Assembly (NCBI RefSeq): GCF_947489565.1
Contig: NZ_CANLEA010000012.1
Coordinates: 1 to 64,000, forward strand
DNA length: 64,000 nucleotides
Reading direction: 5' to 3'
Source of the DNA: an uncultured Kordia sp.
Lineage (GTDB): Bacteria; Bacteroidota; Bacteroidia; Flavobacteriales; Flavobacteriaceae
The notes beneath the pieces were generated by a model. That model did no database searches. It had not been told where the DNA came from and saw only the letters and a list, made by a program, of their open reading frames with translations. A program made the position numbers and the translations under genes. Shown in pieces: positions 62,844 to 64,000 of the stretch; position 1 is the first letter of the stretch, and every line of letters starts with the position of its first letter.

Positions 62844-62968
62844 ATTATATATTTTGTTTGGAACGTATTGCCGTTTTTTATCTTTATCAAAAATGACAGA
62901 AAGTTCTTCTAGATTTACTACATATTTCTTTGATTTTTTCAAAAACTTCTAATCCAAAAAAGGATGTT

Positions 62969-63931
62969 TTAATCGGACACTTTTTCTAAAGTATTGATAC
63001 TTACATGTGGCCATCTAATGAGTCCCGGAACTCCGTCAGTTCTTTTAAAAAAGTCTAAAAATACAGTTTGTGTGTATTGTAGTCTTAATTTGGGTTTTCC
63101 ATTGTCATCTAATTCTCTTAATTCTTGAATCCAAAAAGTAGAAGTCATTTCCGTTGCATTAGCCTGTTTTGTTATGAAAGGAATATTGATGACGCCTCCT
63201 GTTTCAATTTTTGAGTCTACATCCAGTATGGTAGTTTTTCTTATGTTAACTCCTTTATTAGCCTCAACTAATAAATCATTAGGACTTACAGGATTAAATA
63301 CACCTTGAAATAAATTATCTTTGAAATGTTTATAAGGTTCTAAATACTTATTACTAAGTGTTGGATTCTTTAACCCAATAGGCAGACCACTAATTTTAGG
63401 AATGATAGGTTTACCTGTTTTGGAATCACTTCTCCCTAAAGCCAGTACAGAATCGCCGTGTGGAACTGTTGCTAGTCGAGCAATATCTAGTTTATTTGTG
63501 GTCTTATTCAACATATGTAACCATAAGCCTGGTTCATGATGTATTTTTAATTTGGGTTTTCCTGCCAATCCACTTTTTGGGAAATCATCAGCTATTATTT
63601 GCTCTATTGTTTGTGAATAATCTAAGGCTACTAAAAATTGATCACCATCTGTTCCATCTGTATTCGTAGGAATTCCTCGATTTGGAACTCCTTTATCTAC
63701 AGTTTTAAAAACCAATGTTTCATTGTACTGATTTAGTAATAATCGATACCCAAATTTTCCATCTGCAAATGGTACAGCAATCATATTCCAACCTCTACCA
63801 TTCAGTGCTTCTGTATTTTTCCACGTTCCTGGTAGATGTTTTAGAGGTCCTAAAGCTTCGTCACCTGACTTAGCAATTGCTAAGGTTCTTCCGCTATTTT
63901 TAATGTGTGTAAAAAGAGTTTTTTTGATCAT
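62969..63931 (-). CDS. Unknown protein with N-terminal GTW motif
   Basis: 320 residues without a signal peptide or membrane helix. The start, 'IKKTLFTHIKNSGRTLAIAK', is followed by 'LGPLKHLPGTWKNTEALNGR' (about 28-47) and 'GWNMIAVPFADGKFGYRLLL'. The GxW motif and the alternation of strands would suit a lipocalin or nitrobindin-like barrel with a ligand such as heme, and 'HHEPGLWLHMLN' with 'ARLATVPHGDSVLALG' supports a second conserved block. This is tentative. The C-terminal half ('STFWIQELRELDDNGKPKLR') may repeat the fold. The last 69 bases of the window hold no gene. Confidence 0.6.
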   Translation of the reverse strand: MIKKTLFTHIKNSGRTLAIAKSGDEALGPLKHLPGTWKNTEALNGRGWNMIAVPFADGKFGYRLLLNQYNETLVFKTVDKGVPNRGIPTNTDGTDGDQFLVALDYSQTIEQIIADDFPKSGLAGKPKLKIHHEPGLWLHMLNKTTNKLDIARLATVPHGDSVLALGRSDSKTGKPIIPKISGLPIGLKNPTLSNKYLEPYKHFKDNLFQGVFNPVSPNDLLVEANKGVNIRKTTILDVDSKIETGGVINIPFITKQANATEMTSTFWIQELRELDDNGKPKLRLQYTQTVFLDFFKRTDGVPGLIRWPHVSINTLEKVSD

Positions 63932-64000
63932 AAACCATCATTTTTAAATTAATAACTTATTTGATTTAATGCAATGAAATTTTATAGATAATGTATATAC

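Overview
The window looks like a chromosomal segment from a marine member of the Flavobacteriaceae (Bacteroidota), most likely close to Kordia. The evidence is low GC, a SusC/SusD pair, a type IX secretion C-terminal domain, promoters of the Bacteroidota type (TAnnTTTG), almost no Shine-Dalgarno sequences, flavobacterial families (DUF4294, DUF4920, MnmD, HTTM), GG-leader peptide precursors and RebB-type R-body genes. The genus is an inference. No rRNA, tRNA, CRISPR array, transposase or prophage was seen.

Layout. 0.2-7 kb: DUF4294 protein, M42 aminopeptidase and a SusC/SusD uptake pair. 7-10.3 kb: SMI1/KNR4 protein, a membrane-bound AraC-type regulator and, divergent from it, two Cys/Thr-rich GG-leader peptide genes. 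10.3-25.3 kb: M28 peptidase, PPK2, VOC protein, MFS carrier, CrcB fluoride channel, SRPBCC-GyrI protein, dipeptidyl peptidase III, adenine deaminase, a VWA lipoprotein and a large exported protein of unknown function. 25.4-29.5 kb: an unusual four-gene unit of LuxR-type response regulator, cytoplasmic trypsin-like protease, unknown protein and TPR histidine kinase. 30-42 kb: mostly housekeeping (MazG-like, IlvE, MnmD, YceI, GrpE-DnaJ), then an ABC exporter-MscS-NtrC-like operon. 42-51 kb: S15-type hydrolase, DJ-1 lipoprotein, HTTM protein, SigZ-like sigma factor with an unannotated 34-residue Cys-rich protein upstream, YbjQ, AGCS symporter, DinB protein and a membrane-bound LuxR-type regulator.

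51.5-57.8 kb is accessory: a run of small GG-leader peptide genes, four of them under 60 codons (three in the tandem array, one orphan at 57.6 kb), plus a degenerate remnant. In the tandem array most genes seem to have their own promoter and terminator. Membrane-anchored HTH regulators flank the cluster on both sides. Across the window three such regulators each stand divergently from a peptide gene, which suggests a repeated regulator/peptide module. No lanthipeptide or radical-SAM maturation enzyme or dedicated exporter is present.

57.9-63.9 kb: a CpeT-like lipoprotein, a compact operon of three RebB-family genes (candidate R-body locus), a large repeat protein with a type IX sorting domain, and an unrecognised 320-residue protein.

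The two most interesting parts are the peptide/regulator modules and the R-body operon. All functional statements are inferred from sequence alone.
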